64,000 bases of DNA from Vanrija pseudolonga (GCF_020906515.1 NC_085849.1:2046001-2110000); one strand, 5' to 3'. Shown: positions 46,801 to 58,549, counted from the first letter of the stretch. A program made the numbers and translations. The notes: generated by a model from the letters alone, not told the origin.

Positions 46801-47301
46801 CCCACGGCCTCCCCCACGTCGCCGTCCCGCGTGTCAGGGTGGCCACAGCATCGGTTCAGCCACAACAGCATGCCCGTGTCGCCGACGTCTCCGAGCTCGC
46901 GCTCGTCCGAGTCGACGTCCACGTCGGCGGGCACGCGCTCATCGATGGGCACGCGCGAGTCCCACTCGCGCCTCCCGCCGATCCCGCATTCGCCCACGAC
47001 GCCGGCCGCGCCCGACGCGGCGCGCCGGACGGCCAAGCTGGGCCGCTTCTTCGGCGAGGAGGGGCTCGACTTTTCCACACCCCCGCCGCCGGTTGAGCTC
47101 CGATCTCCCACACCTGACGAGCCGTCGTCGTCCCGCGGCCGCGCGCAGACGCTCGACTCGGTCCTCGGAGAGCTGTGGCGCTCCGTCCAGGCCGACATGA
47201 AGCGCGGCGGCCTCGGCCAGGCCGACGCCGCCCGCCTCAACGACCTCATGCGTACCCTCGGCCGCAAGCGCGCCGCTGCTGGTGAATGGGCCGAGCTGTA
47301 G
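43832..47301 (+). CDS. 1,124-aa Ser/Pro-rich protein with four RR..KL...G motifs
   Basis: Three exons (43832-45195, 45247-46081, 46126-47301). The first two could be mistaken for separate genes, because the stop after exon 1 lies inside the GTGAGT donor. The 51-bp intron restores one frame and makes the peptide across the junction (NPLLPAS). The protein is largely disordered and rich in Ser, Pro and Thr, with many SP/TSP sites. Four short motifs recur at residues 567, 727, 828 and 1033: RRTRKLEQLLG, RRTRLSKLQRLLG, RRVNKLDQMFG and RRTAKLGRFFG. The second spans an exon junction. A helical segment SYRYSIQGLIHLIEHDQTRL sits near 885. No enzyme fold or membrane segment is seen. It looks like a signalling scaffold, but I cannot name the family. 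Confidence 0.75.
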
Positions 47302-47396
47302 GCCGGCTGGGTGGATGGACAACTGTACATAGTCTTGAGATCTAGGTCCTCTCCGTTGTGCTGTGCATTAAAAAACCTTGTATACATCGTAAATTG

Positions 47397-50300
47397 CTAC
47401 ACATCTATGTTGATCTGCGACGTGCCCATTGCGCCGTACTCCTCCTGGCCGCCACCACCGCCTACGAATAGCTCCTCAAAGTCGCGCACCGTGCTCTGAG
47501 AGATGACGCCAAACGCGTCCTGGAGCAGGCCACCGAGGTAGTCGAGCTCCGCGATGACCTCTTGCATCGCGAGTGCGTACGCGAAGAAGAGGAGGTGCCG
47601 CCCGCCACCGCGCACGCTGCGCTGCTTCACCTCGTCGAGGTTGCGGATCGCCTCGACCAGGCGGTCGCGTGCGTTCTCTGCTGGGGGGAGGTACGGCGGC
47701 ATGGGGATACGGAGGCGGAAGCCGGCCGAGAGGGTGTAGAACTGGGGTGAGCTGAACGTTGCCCAAAGTGCAACTCACGTAGAGGATAACGTTCCCCGCC
47801 ATCTCGCGCTGGAGGTTGTTGACAGGCAGCACGAAGGCCTCGCGGATACTGTTATCCCTGGACGTCAGCGGGAGATGTGGGCGCCTGTAACCCACCAGTC
47901 GTGTCGCGTCGTAACGCAGCGCATGCTGTGCAGCTTGTCAAGCATGCGCTCGCAGCTGAGCAGCACCTCCTGGTAGAAGTCGAACGCAAACGGACCCTTG
48001 ATACGGGGTTCGTTCTTTGCGTGCGACAGCAGACCGCGGAGAGTCGCCAGTTGGCTCTGGAGGTGGAGTTCCCTGGTGGGTAAGTTTGGAGGCAAACAAG
48101 GCACCCACATGGACATGAACTGAAGCACTGCGGGGCTGAGGTGGTGCCGCGCGACTCCGATCGGAAGCAGAGGCGTGGTCTCGCCGCTTGCCGAGGGTGC
48201 GACGTGCACTTCATGCTCCACGCCGCGCGTGTACGCCGTCACAAGTTTGGAGTAGAGGTATGACAGGTCGAGGCAGAAGCTGCGAGTTAGCGGTTCGCAA
48301 CGCCGCCACACTCACTCGCCGAGGCCCATGCGAAGCTCGCGTCGGGCGGTGTATGGCCACCAGTAGCGCGATACGATCCCGGCCCAGATCACGCCGGTGA
48401 TGACGCTGGTTGAGCGGCGGACGGCAATCTCGAGCGGCGACAGGTCTTTTGTGCTCTCGCGCAGGTTGTAGGCGTAGAGGCAGGTGAGGTTCTGTTGTCA
48501 GCTGAAAGTCTGGTTTCGGGCAGCTCACATAAGTCAGGAGGATGAACCGTCCAGCCTGGGCGTAGTCGGGCATCTGGGTGATGATGTAGAAGCAGGGCAG
48601 GGAGAAGAGGTACCCGAAGATGGGCAGGCTGACCGGGTCTTCTGGGAATCTAGCTATCAGCAGGGCTTGTGGCCATCGACTCACAGTGTGCACGCGAGAA
48701 CGGCAACAGCACCGCCGAGGCTGGGATGTCAGTACAGCAGCTTCGCCACACTCACAGTGTGCCAACGATTCGGAAGAACGACCTGTATGTTAGCTATATG
48801 GGACCCTTAATAGCTCACAAGAAGTTTGTCTGCCCGACCGTAGGACTCATGGTCGCGAAGAAAGCGATCAGAGCCCATTCTCCGCGGTACTCTAAGAAGA
48901 TGGGTCTCGTCCTCTCGATGTAAGCCGGCGCAGCGAGCATGGCGCCCGCGACACCAGTCTTGATGGCGTACTGCAGGTCAGGCTCGCGGATACGCGAGCC
49001 GAGCTTCCAGAACCACTGGGAGATCTTTGCTCGGCGCGAGAGGCCCTCGTTTCCAGGCGTGAGCAGCGTTCCCGTCTTGTCTCGCTGTGTGCGGGGAAAC
49101 AGGGGCGGTTGGAGCTTGCTCGGGTCGATGGGCACGACACGTTCTGGAGGGTGAGCAGGACTAACCGGGGAAGAGCACCCACGAAGCTGCTTGTACAGGT
49201 AGTTGGATCGTCGGCGGGGCCGTTGCCAAGGGGCAAGGATGGACCGGATTTGGTCGATAGCAGTGAGCTGCGGCTCGTTGACAATCTGCGATCAGTTGAA
49301 GTGGTGGGGGTCAACTCACCTCGTAGACGGTGTCTAGAAGGAAGAGCAGCTCGCGCGCAAACTCCTCGAGTGTAAAGAGAAAGCTCATGTCAGCTCACTA
49401 CACACCGAGTAGCTCACAAATAGACCAGGAAGATGACCTCGTTCGGACCAGTCGAATGATCATCCACGGCCTTGTCACCGCCGCTCCCCTCCTCGTCGCT
49501 ACTGCTGCTGCTCTCTCCATTCTTGCCGGGCAAGATACCGCGCCGGCGACGCGGGCCAGCATACACCCGCTTGATGGCTCTGCTGGACGCACGCGAGAAA
49601 TTCTGCAGGGCAGTTGCGAGGGATGTGCGGATCTCGGTGAGATTGGCATCAACTGTAGACTGCGCTTCGGGGTACGTGACGTCCTCGATCGCGTCAAGGG
49701 CTTCGTCACACCGTGTCTTGGGGGCTCAGCAGCAATCGCGTAGGTGCCACTCACGACAAGGTTGTCCATATCATCACCTGTGATGTGCTGCAGCTCGAGG
49801 AACAGCGCGATGCTTTGCTTCACCTCGACCGGGTTCTCAAACTGGTCGTGCTGGACATCATTGACGTCGTCCACGACCGACGGCGCCATGTACGACTGGT
49901 CCTTCTCCGCCTGGTCGAGGACGATCCTTCCGTCGAGGCTGGCTCTGATAAGGGCCTCCTGCATGCGCGTGCTGCTGCGCATGCCGGCAAGATGCTGGGC
50001 AAGGCGGGCCATGCTGCCGAGGGCGGCGTCGTAGAGCTCGAGCTTGCGGCCGCGCACGCGTGGGTCGATGATGCGCTCATGCTTCGCCTCGCTGAGATCA
50101 GCCTTGAGGGATTTAAACGCTGCACCGTGCGACTTGACTGCCTCGGCGAGCGTCATGCGATTCTCGCGCAGGACCGTCTTCTCGAGAAGGAAGCATGAGG
50201 TGAGGAGATCCAGCAGGGTGGAGAAAGACTTGAGGGATTTGGAGATTGAGTTTTGCAGGCGGGAAGTGGCAGACACGGGGAAGACGAGGAAGGAGACTAG

Positions 50301-51818
50301 GTTCGTGATAGTCGCTGGGGTCAGGGAGAGTCAGAAGCAGCAGGCACCCACCTCCGATGATGACGATGAAGAGCACCTCCTCGAGCTTGGTCATGCCACC
50401 TTCCTTGACGATGACGGTGAAGAGCGTCACGGCGGCCATGGAGCAGCCTGGCGGTCAGCTGCGTCTCGCGTTTTCGCAGCCCAACCCACCAGTGTTGAAG
50501 GCCGGGTTCCCGACCCAGACCTTTGCCCATGCCAAGCCACCCATAGCACCACCGATACACAAGATACAAACTGCCCAGTCGCCCATCTCACTGATCCAGT
50601 CCCACTGGGTGCCGTTGGACGGGGACCAGTGGTCGAATAGTCTGATGATGCCAAACGAGATGAGTGACACGATGGCCGCGAGGCCGGCCAGAATGATACA
50701 GTAGCGTGTCGAGAGAATCATGCCACCCTTGGTACGTGCGGGGTTGAACTTGGGTTGCTATCAGCTCGGTCCTTCTGCTGTTGGCTTACGTAGACGACGA
50801 TCGTGGCGACCATGTGTGCAGAGTACGCCGGCACGCGGCGTACCCGCCCGTGCACGTCCGTCTCGGACTGCATCGACAGCAGCGCCGACAGCTGGGGCAC
50901 GAACGTGAACAGCGACGCGAGGAAGTACGCGAGGCCGCACTTGAATATCGCCACGACCCAGGGCTGCGGAGGCCATAGCGGGGAGGCTGGCGATCCGTCA
51001 GCGTGCCACACGGGTGTGTACCCACCTTGCTTCTTTGATGGTGGAGCGTCTTTCACCACACTGGGGCTGGGTGCCGTCGTCGGCGGCGGGGGCGGAGGAG
51101 TGCGCGGTGGCGCCGCTGTCGGCGTCGGCCGCTGTGGAGTCGGTGTCGCCACTCGATCTTCGCCGATAAGGTCTCCGGCCACGCCGAAGCTTGGGAACTC
51201 TTCGCCCATCGGATTCGGCGAGGTGGACAGCACGGCCGAGAACGACGACTCGGCCCGCTCCTCGGCCTCATCATCCTCCTGCACGCCGGGGATGGGGCGG
51301 CCGAACGCGGACCGCGTGGGCGTTATCATCGACCGCAGGCTGCGCTGGCTCGGCGTGTCGCCCCACGCCTTTCCTCCGCGCACCGGGCTGGGCGATACCT
51401 CGCTGTCACCGGGGTTGACAATCAGGTCGTTCAGTGTCTCCCAGTTGGCGAGGTAGTCGTTCTGCGGGTCAACGCTGGGGCCTTGGGCCTGTCTCCGGGG
51501 GCCCATGAAGGCCGAGGTCGGGAGGGAGCCCGCGACGCTGTTCCCGCGGGGCAGGGACGCGTCCGAGCCGCGATGGCCCAGTGCGGGTCTTCTCGAGCTG
51601 CTGCCCGCACCCACTCCGCCCGCCCAGCTCGCGATTGAAAACGACGCTGTGGGCGTGCGGTCGTCAAAGCTCCCATGCGACGAGAGCGGCGGCGAGGTCG
51701 AGAGCGCTCCGCTGCGGCTGCGCGATGCCGAGGTGTCCCGCCGAGCTTGCCGCGCCCGGGACGACGACGACGACGCGGCCATGTCTATCGGCTGCGGTGC
51801 GCCAGGTTCCGGGGGCAT
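47397..51818 (-). CDS. FUSC/DUF2421 membrane transporter (Bre4-like), 1,291 aa
   Basis: Sixteen exons were traced: 51818-50790, 50757-50490, 50447-50352, 50314-49755, 49716-49418, 49383-49320, 49285-49183, 49143-48819, 48782-48756, 48720-48685, 48649-48529, 48491-48316, 48279-48109, 48072-47896, 47857-47779, 47741-47397. A disordered Ser/Pro-rich head of ~280 residues precedes a first multi-span membrane block (PPQPWVVAIFKCGLAYFLAS, then NPARTKGGMIL). A second block begins YAIKTGVAGAMLAAPAYIE, and a DUF2421-like end contains EIAVRRSTSVITGVIWAGI and RYWWPYTARRELRMGL. This is the fungal ArAE/FUSC double-module plan of Bre4 (brefeldin sensitivity) and related putative ER or plasma-membrane exporters of aromatic or organic acids. 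Substrate is unknown. The ATG at 51818 was chosen over non-ATG extensions. Exons 9 and 10 are just 27 and 36 nt. Confidence 0.88.
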
Positions 51819-52034
51819 GGTGGGCGCTCTTGTGCTGTCGTGTCGTGCGTGTCGCGCTGGAATGAAACACAAAAGGAAAGTAGAACGACGCCGCGCCGCC
51901 CAGGAATGCTTGTTATGGTTTGATACGCCCCCTCGTGCGGGGTCTCCAGTACCACCCCAGGCGGTTCAGTGGCGTCACGTGCGGAGAGGGAACAGGTTTT
52001 AGTCAAGCGGGTTTTCAAGTGGACAGCTTGAGAC

Positions 52035-52106
52035 GGTCTGATCGTATAACGGTTAGTACACAAGATTCTGATTCTTGTAATCTGGGTTCGATTCCCAGTC
52101 GGACCT
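52035..52106 (+). tRNA. tRNA-Gln (anticodon CTG), intronless
   Basis: A complete cloverleaf can be drawn. Acceptor arm GGTCTGA pairs with TCGGACC (one T-G pair). The D arm is GTA...TAC with AACGGTTAG in its loop. The anticodon stem CAAGA/TCTTG closes the loop TTCTGAT with CTG at positions 34-36. The T arm CTGGG/CCCAG encloses TTCGATT. The discriminator is T at 52106. A run of five T (52121-52125) shortly downstream fits a polymerase III terminator. CTG reads CAG codons, which dominate Gln in this GC-rich genome. It lies 217 bp from the start of the divergent FUSC gene. Confidence 0.95.
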
Positions 52107-52120
52107 ATTAGCGCATTAGC

Positions 52121-52125
52121 TTTTT
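52121..52125 (+). terminator. polymerase III T5 terminator of tRNA-Gln
   Basis: Five consecutive T residues occur 15 bases after the tRNA discriminator base, the expected position for Pol III release. No earlier T4 run is present. Confidence 0.7.
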
Positions 52126-52808
52126 GACTTTTGTCAGCGCCGGCGTGATGGGAGGATCGGCCGTTGTTGTCAACAAGGGCGCAACTCGATCAACAGCTCA
52201 ACATTCTCCAGTTCTTGTGTTTCGTTGTGGCCCAGCATCATATTTGTGCTCGTCGAGCCCAGTGCTCATGCTTATTGTGCACTACAACAAGGTCAACTAG
52301 CACTGGACAAGGCCTTCCACAATGCCAAGCCGCATGCGGCAGGACTGACGTCCCCCGAGCCCTGGTCCGTTGTAATTTGCCCTGCTCCAAGATTCTTGGC
52401 CATGTCCGCGCGTCGTCACAGTGCACGACGCGACTGCGCACCTTGGCATGGCTGTGCGCTGTGCACCACAAAAAGTCGTAGATCAGTGTTGTGCTGCGTC
52501 CACATGTGGCGCGTGCAATCCAGCTTACCCGCAGCCGCGGTACTCGCAAACGCATGTATCAGGGGGCGTGCATCCTATCACAGCCTGGTATAACTATCAA
52601 AGTGAAATAACAAAAGTGTGTTGGGGAGCTAGGCGCGAGCGCGCGCGCTTTCGAGGAGCACGGGGTGGTGGGGGGTCTAATGGTGTGACTGTCATGACGT
52701 GTGAGAGTCCGTGACGTGGGCGATGGTACAGGCCGTGCAGAGGTGGCCGGGTGGCGCGTCGTGCAGTGGGCGGAAATGAGGCGAGGAAAGTGGAGCGTCT
52801 CGCGCTCA
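52126..52808. other. intergenic, tRNA to GPI protein gene
   Basis: About 680 bp that should include the 3' end of the downstream minus-strand gene. No additional tRNA arm set, promoter motif or open frame with a domain was recognised. Confidence 0.5.
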
Positions 52809-53746
52809 TCAGAAGGCGATGGCAGCAACACCAACAACGGCTCCGACGACAACCGACCAGGTGGCAACGGTTGCGCCGCGCGACGCGGCGTTGGTGGTAC
52901 CGGCCGGTCGGCCAGCCGAGGCGCCGCTTGGGTTCGCGGCGTTGGCAGCAGCGTTGGCAGAAGCAGCCGAGGGGTCGGCCTTGGACACCGAGTTGAGGTA
53001 CTCCGACAGCCCCTGGACCGTGCCAGCGGGGACAGCGGCGGTGGCGGCCGCCGCAGGGGTAAACGAGTTGCGCCATGTGCCGACCTGGCCGTCGCCGTAG
53101 TAGTCTGGGGCATTGTCAGCAAGAAGCACTACACCAGCGCCGTCATCATTAACGCACAAGTCGTAGCGGTCATAGGGGCGTAGGTCGTGGTGGGGGCGCC
53201 GACGATACCCTTTGGCCTGTGGACGGGTTAGAACGTGACCGTGACAGGAATAGCCACGCCGCGGCGCAGGCATCGCTACGCACTGGGTCTGGGTGGCGGT
53301 TCTCGTGTTGGTCTGTCTCGTCGTCGTAGGCGCCGTAGCGAGCGCGGGGTCCGTCGGGGTCGTGAGGACGGGTGGAACGACGCCAGCGGCAGCTCCGCGA
53401 ATGGTCGAACTGCGTTTGTTAGTCTCTTGTATTGTGACGCGCCAACGCCACGCCAGTCAACGCACATTGTCGAGGTAGTGTCGTCTCCATTCCTGTCGGT
53501 GGTGTACATGACGACGACGGTGTTACCAGCCTGTTGTTGGCATTAGCAGCTGCATCATGTTGTCAAGCAAGGCATGAAAAGCCACAACTCACAGGGTTCT
53601 GTTATTCACAAGCACCACGGGAGGCACGGGTTAGCACACACTGAACACGGGCTGATGGCGGCGCTGGTACGCACGACAACAGTGTCTCGCTGGGCATTAG
53701 CGCCCAATGCGAGTAGCAAGGCAGTGACAACGGTGGCGACGCGCAT
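52809..53746 (-). CDS. small secreted GPI-anchored wall protein, 207 aa
   Basis: Six exons are predicted: 53746-53675, 53598-53593, 53530-53466, 53409-53284, 53216-53158, 53104-52809. The N-terminus MRVATVVTALLLALGANAQ is a clear signal peptide. A Thr/Pro-rich middle (TTPTDPALATAPTTTRQTN) should be O-mannosylated. The C-terminus is Ser/Ala/Gly-rich, followed by a hydrophobic tail ATWSVVVGAVVGVAAIAF without a charged end, the classic GPI-attachment signal. It should sit on the plasma membrane or cell wall. Four of the five introns use GTGCGT donors. Exon 2 is only six nucleotides (AACCCT) with its own acceptor and donor; skipping it leaves the frame intact, so both forms are possible. It has no recognised enzymatic domain. 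Confidence 0.78.
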
Positions 53747-54554
53747 GGTGATGAGTGGTGAAAGTGAAAGCGAGGGATGTGTGAAGGTTTGCGCGAAGAC
53801 GGCGGCGTGGTGAGAGAGGGAAGGAGGGCGGCGTGGACGAGATGGGCGTCCGTCTAGAGGGAGATTAGAGGGGGAATGCGAGCGTCGCAAGGCGAGGTGG
53901 AACGGCGATCAAGCGGCGATGCGCGAGCTGCGTTCGACGAGGTGTGTGTGAAGAGTAAAGTGTGTGTGCACAAGGAGATGTTGGTGTGTGTGTGGTAGTA
54001 GTCGTCGTTGTCGTCGTCGTCGTCTGTCCAAGAGTCAAACTGTGAACCACCAGATGCACCAGAGACAAGCGTGTTGCTTGTGTGGTTTGGCGGCAGAGGA
54101 GCCAGAGGGGCAGGCAGGGCAGGGGAAGGAAGCGCAGTGGACGGCCAGAGGCAGCAGGCAGCACAAGGTGAGAAGCGGAGGCAAAACTTGGTCGATTTCT
54201 TGGGTTTCAGGGGGCGCCAGGCGCGCCGAGGGAAGGGTCGCGAGGGCCGAGGTCGTCACCGCAGCTTGCGTGCCGTGAGCGCCGCCGCCGTGCGAAGCAC
54301 CACCCACCGCCCACCGACCTCCCCTCGACCCCGTCATGCAGGCACTGCTGCCTGTAGGCTCCACACTCTGCCTGCTGCGTGCTACAAACAATGGTTACTC
54401 CGTCTTAAACAGTGTAAACAAAAGCCATAAGCACCCTTCCTAATCGGCATTTCGGCCATTGTACCCGTGGCACCCAGCATTCACTGCACCCAGTGGTGGC
54501 ACAACCACATCACACATCACAGTCGTCCTATGCATATATACATGAATGAGAAAT
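53747..54554. other. intergenic with microsatellites
   Basis: About 810 bp between two minus-strand genes, holding the GPI gene promoter and the ankyrin gene 3' end. It carries TG-rich runs near 53940-54000 and a GTC/CGT trinucleotide tract at 54001-54025. Small frames here show no domain. Confidence 0.55.
54001..54025 (+). repeat. GTC/CGT trinucleotide microsatellite
   Basis: A run of GTC/CGT triplets with one interruption lies about 255 bp upstream of the GPI protein gene, just past TG-rich DNA. It would be a length-variable marker. Confidence 0.7.
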
Positions 54555-55303
54555 CTAAGCCTGCTCGGCAACCTTGAGCTCCTCAGCCTTGACCACGAGC
54601 TCGGTCTCGTCGGCGTCGGCAGCAGCAGCTTCCTCCTCGCCCTCGGCGCCAGCGGCGGCGGCGCCCTCCTCCTCCTCGTCACCGCCCTCAATCTTCCACA
54701 GGTAGCCCTCGATCCAGCCCGCGACCTCCTCCTTGCCCTCGCCCGCGAAGATGGCCTCGGAGAAGGCATCTCGTCCCGCGGCGTTCTTCTGCTGCGAGGG
54801 GGTCAGCCTGGGTCATAAGAGGCGGAGCGTGCCGACCCACCTTCAGCAGCTGGATGCCGCCGCCGTTCTCCTCGGGCACCTCGACAAGCGCCTGCACGAT
54901 CGCGACATGGTTGTTCAGCACCGCCCAGTGGATGGCGGGCGAGCCGGCCTCGTTGACCTCCTGCAGGAGCGCGGCGGGGACGTGCGGGAGGAGGACCTTG
55001 AGGACGTCTGCGGGGAGGTCAGCAGGGTGCACAGGAGGGGGTTGTCAGTGGCCAAATGGCAGGTGAGTAGCTATAGCCCAGGTATACGAGCTGCGCCTTC
55101 ACCCATACCACACCCCCACCCACCCCGCACTCACCAAGGTGTCCGTTTCCACTGGTCATGTGGAGGATGGTGTTTCCCCGTTCGTCCTTGGCAGCCGTGA
55201 GCGCCTCCCAGCCGTGCTTGGTGGCAAACTCCTGCACCTCTTCGACCTCTCCATACCTGCAGGAGAGGAGGACGTCGTCGAGCTCCTCGGTGGTTGGTGC
55301 CAT
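54555..55303 (-). CDS. YAR1: Yar1-like ankyrin-repeat protein, 189 aa
   Basis: Three exons (55303-55135, 55007-54841, 54788-54555) encode 189 residues, close to yeast Yar1 (200). Ankyrin repeats are visible: ELDDVLLSCRYGEVEEV, DERGNTILHMTSGNGHLDVL and EAGSPAIHWAVLNNHVAIV, followed by KNAAGRDAFSEAIFAGEGKEEV. The C-terminus is strongly acidic (GGDEEEEGAAAAGAEGEEE). In yeast Yar1 is the dedicated chaperone of ribosomal protein uS3, shielding its basic surface until it joins the 40S particle; an acidic tail fits that job. Assignment rests on the repeat order, size and acidic tail and not on a unique motif, so another short ankyrin protein cannot be excluded. Confidence 0.75.
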
Positions 55304-56504
55304 GGTGTGTGTTGTTGACGATACGTAGGTGGCGAACGCAGTGAGGTCAATGCCGCGTCCAAAATGTTGGAGGGTCACGTGATAAAGTGGAGGTGGCTAG
55401 AGGAAGGTGAAGCCACACCGGCCGATCGTCACCCGAGGAAGGTGGTGGTGGCGTCGAGGCTCGAGCCCTCGAGCCCTCGGAGCATTGGGGTTGTTGTACA
55501 ACGACGCTCTGGCCGCTGCTGATGACGATATGCGGCAGCCAATGCCGCAAGGCGGCCAGTGGGTGGCAAGGGCAGTGAGAGCTGTGTGGTCAATGCTGGC
55601 TCGCGTCTGCCCGACCTCGTCGCGCCAATGCCGCATACCGGACGTCACTTTGCATTATTTGGTAGGCACCGCCGCCGTCGTGTGCGGAGGCTCCAAGCGC
55701 GCGCGTTTACGCCGCTCTTCTGCACTTTCTATTGTCCTGCATGCGCCTGCACCTGCGCCTCGCTTGTCGGGTGAGCTGCCGGAGAAGTTAGGAGATTAGG
55801 GGCGCTACGCGTCAGGGCTGACGAGGATGCATCGCTTGGGGAACGTGGGGCAACATGTTTACAAGCAAGCGCCGGTAGTGTCGAGTCGGGTGGTAGGCAG
55901 CAAGACTCGAGAATGCACTGCGGTCATGAGTCGAGGCAATGCGATCGTCACTGCCTGCCTCTGTGTCGACTGAGATATAACGAGCTAAGTGTTGACTCGT
56001 ATACCTCGTTCGACATAAACGTGCTCAAGAGTCAAGAGCAACATTGTAGCCTGTGCTTCCACCTCGCTCGGGTGATCGGTCCGAGAGCGCGGCGGTGGTG
56101 TGCTGCACTTTCCACCCGGCGGCAGGTAAGGATAAACGCGCCCAGACCCACCGCCACGCCTGATCCGGGTTTCCCCGTTAATCCTTGCCCGGATGACTTG
56201 ATTAGAAATTTCTAATGACTCGGGCTGTTGAAAAAAAGTCTGAATAACGCGAGTCAGGCACTCGCAGCAACTTGCAATAACGTCTCGGAGGGTTGAGATT
56301 TGGTTTGTTGGGACTGACCGACTCGCGCTGGCTGCGCGGCGGCCAGTACGCGCGCACTCCAGCCTGCACACCCACCCAGGGTGCAATGCACCGGCCTGCC
56401 CGAACCCCCTCTCCTCTCCCTATAACTCTTCCACCCCGAGCTCCCCCCTGGCACCTTCTTCCTTCTGTTGCTCTGCCTGTCCACACCACATCCAGCCAGC
56501 AAAG
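55304..56504. promoter_or_regulatory. divergent intergenic, YAR1 / AAT
   Basis: 1.2 kb between divergent start codons, so both promoters lie here. The AAT side ends in a pyrimidine-rich leader with TATAACTC about 85 bp before the ATG. No RNA gene or repeat was recognised. Confidence 0.5.
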
Positions 56505-58186
56505 ATGATCACCACCATCGCCCGCTCCGGCCTCCGCCTCCGCGCTACCCCCAGCCTCACCCGCTCCGTCTCGGTCTGGGCCAACGTCAAGGCCGGGTGA
56601 GTTGTGTGTGACGTGGTGTGGTGCCGCCGCGTCGGGCTCTGCTACCAGTGCGAGTGCGAGCAAGCAAGCGGAGCGGCGCGGCGGCCCCTCCCCCAGCCCC
56701 CAGGCGGCGCAGCAAGCGGCCCCGCTAACATCCCCCCTCCAGCCCCCCCGACGCCATCCTCGGCATCACTGAGAAGTTCAAGGCCGACACTGACCCCAAG
56801 AAGATCAACCTCGGTGTCGGTGCCTACGTGGGTATCTTTGTTGCCGAGAGCATTCTTCCGGTATCGGAAGAACGCCCGGACCGATTGTTGACAACCAATG
56901 TCTGACCACATCGTAGCGTGACGGCAACGGCAAGCCCTACGTCCTCCCCTCGGTCTCCAAGGCTGAGGAGATCCTCTTCAAGGAGAAGCTCGACAAGGAG
57001 TACCTCCCCATCACTGTGCGTGGCGCGGCGTGTTGGTGTTGGCGTTGGTCATGACGCTGGCATGGTGGAGGACCGTTCACTGACGCACTGGCAGGGTCTC
57101 GCCTCGTTCGACAAGCTCGCTACCGAGCTTGCTTACGGTGAGGACTCGGCTCCCATCAAGGAGAACCGCGTGAGTAAATAAGCTGCGCTTGCACTCCCCG
57201 CGTGGTCGCCCCTCTCACACAGCCCAGCTCGCCGTGACCCAGTCGCTCTCGGGCACCGGTGCCCTCCGCATCGGCATGGAGTTCATCGCCGAGCACTACC
57301 CCAACAAGTCGATCTACCTCCCCACTCCCACCTGGGGCAACCACAACGCTATTGCCAAGCGTGCCGGCCTCACCGCCGAGAAGTACCGCTACTTCGACCC
57401 CGCCACTGTTGGCCTTAACTTTGAGGCCCTCAAGGAGGACATCAAGGCCGCCCCCGAGGGCTCGGTCATCCTCCTCCACGCCTGTGCCCACGTGAGTGAC
57501 GTTACCGAGGCTTTTGCTAACTTTCCCAGAACCCCACTGGTGTCGACCCCACCCAGGAGCAGTGGAAGGAGCTCTCGCAGATCTTCAAGGAGAAGAAGCA
57601 CTTCCCCTTCTTCGACATGGCCTACCAGGGCTTCGCCTCGGGTGACCCCGTCCGTGACGCTTTCGCCGTCCGCTACTTTGTCGAGCAGGGCCACCAGATC
57701 CTCCTCTGCCAGTCGTTCGCCAAGAACCTCGGTCTCTACGGCGAGCGTGTCGGCACCCTCTCGCTCGTGACGGCCTCGCCCGAGGAGAAGGCTCGCGTCG
57801 ACTCGCAGATCAAGCTCCTTGTCCGCCCCGCCTACTCGAACCCCCCCGTTCACGGTGCCCGCCTCGTCTCGACCATCCTCTCCAAGCCCGAGCTCAAGGA
57901 GCAGTGGCTCGGCGAGGTCAAGGAGATGGCCGACCGCATCATTGCCCTCCGTGAGAAGCTCTACAACAAGCTTGTCGAGCTCAAGACCCCCGGCGAGTGG
58001 GGCCACGTCAAGTCGCAGATTGGCATGTTCTCGTTCACCGGCCTCAAGCCCGAGCAGGTTGACCAGCTCGCCGAGAAGTACCACATCTACCTCACCCGCG
58101 ACGGCCGTATCTCGATGGCCGGCCTCAACGACAACAACATTGAGTACTTTGCCGAGTCGGTCTCCAAGGTCGTCAAGGGCGAGTAA
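56505..58186 (+). CDS. AAT1: mitochondrial aspartate aminotransferase
   Basis: Six exons (56505-56596, 56743-56827, 56917-57015, 57095-57169, 57228-57491, 57530-58186) encode 423 residues. The start gives [21 protein letters not shown], an Arg-rich mitochondrial presequence ending near [12 protein letters not shown]. Family landmarks follow: [30 protein letters not shown], the pocket [22 protein letters not shown], and the PLP lysine K270 in [14 protein letters not shown]. The C-terminus has IGMFSFTGL and the substrate Arg in [13 protein letters not shown]. It interconverts aspartate plus 2-oxoglutarate with oxaloacetate plus glutamate and serves the malate-aspartate shuttle. Codon use is strongly biased to C-ending codons, as in highly expressed genes of this window. 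Exons 1 to 4 are short and the rest is nearly intron-free. Confidence 0.96.
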
Positions 58187-58549
58187 GCGTGTCGCAGCAG
58201 CAGCTTGTGAACAAAATGGCCGCTAGGGCCTGTCGGCAGTAGACCTGAGACTTAGAGTGCGATGCATGCGTGTCGAAGGCGACGAGAGCAAGCACGAGCG
58301 GCGCAGCCGCGAGTGCGCAGAGCAGGCTGGGTTCGACGGTTGGCTGCCTGTTAACGCACGCCGGATTGCCGAAGAATGTGAATGGTATCCAGCCCATGTT
58401 GTAATAGACATATTACCCCGTTGAATACATTCCATTAAGTAATTCCATTGCCACTGCCACTTTTCCATGACCGTCCAAATTCGCCTCCGAACATCCAACC
58501 TCGTCTTTTCCTCCTCCACCTCACTCACACAACCTACGAAAGCAACACA
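58187..58549. other. spacer, AAT1 3' end and TOM7 promoter
   Basis: 363 bp between two plus-strand genes. The TOM7 side is pyrimidine-rich (CCTCCTCCACC) immediately upstream of the ATG. Nothing else was recognised. Confidence 0.55.

Noticed and set aside
45247-47301. separate second gene starting after 45247
   Set aside because: No ATG opens the frame at its beginning, and a canonical intron joins it to the preceding frame.
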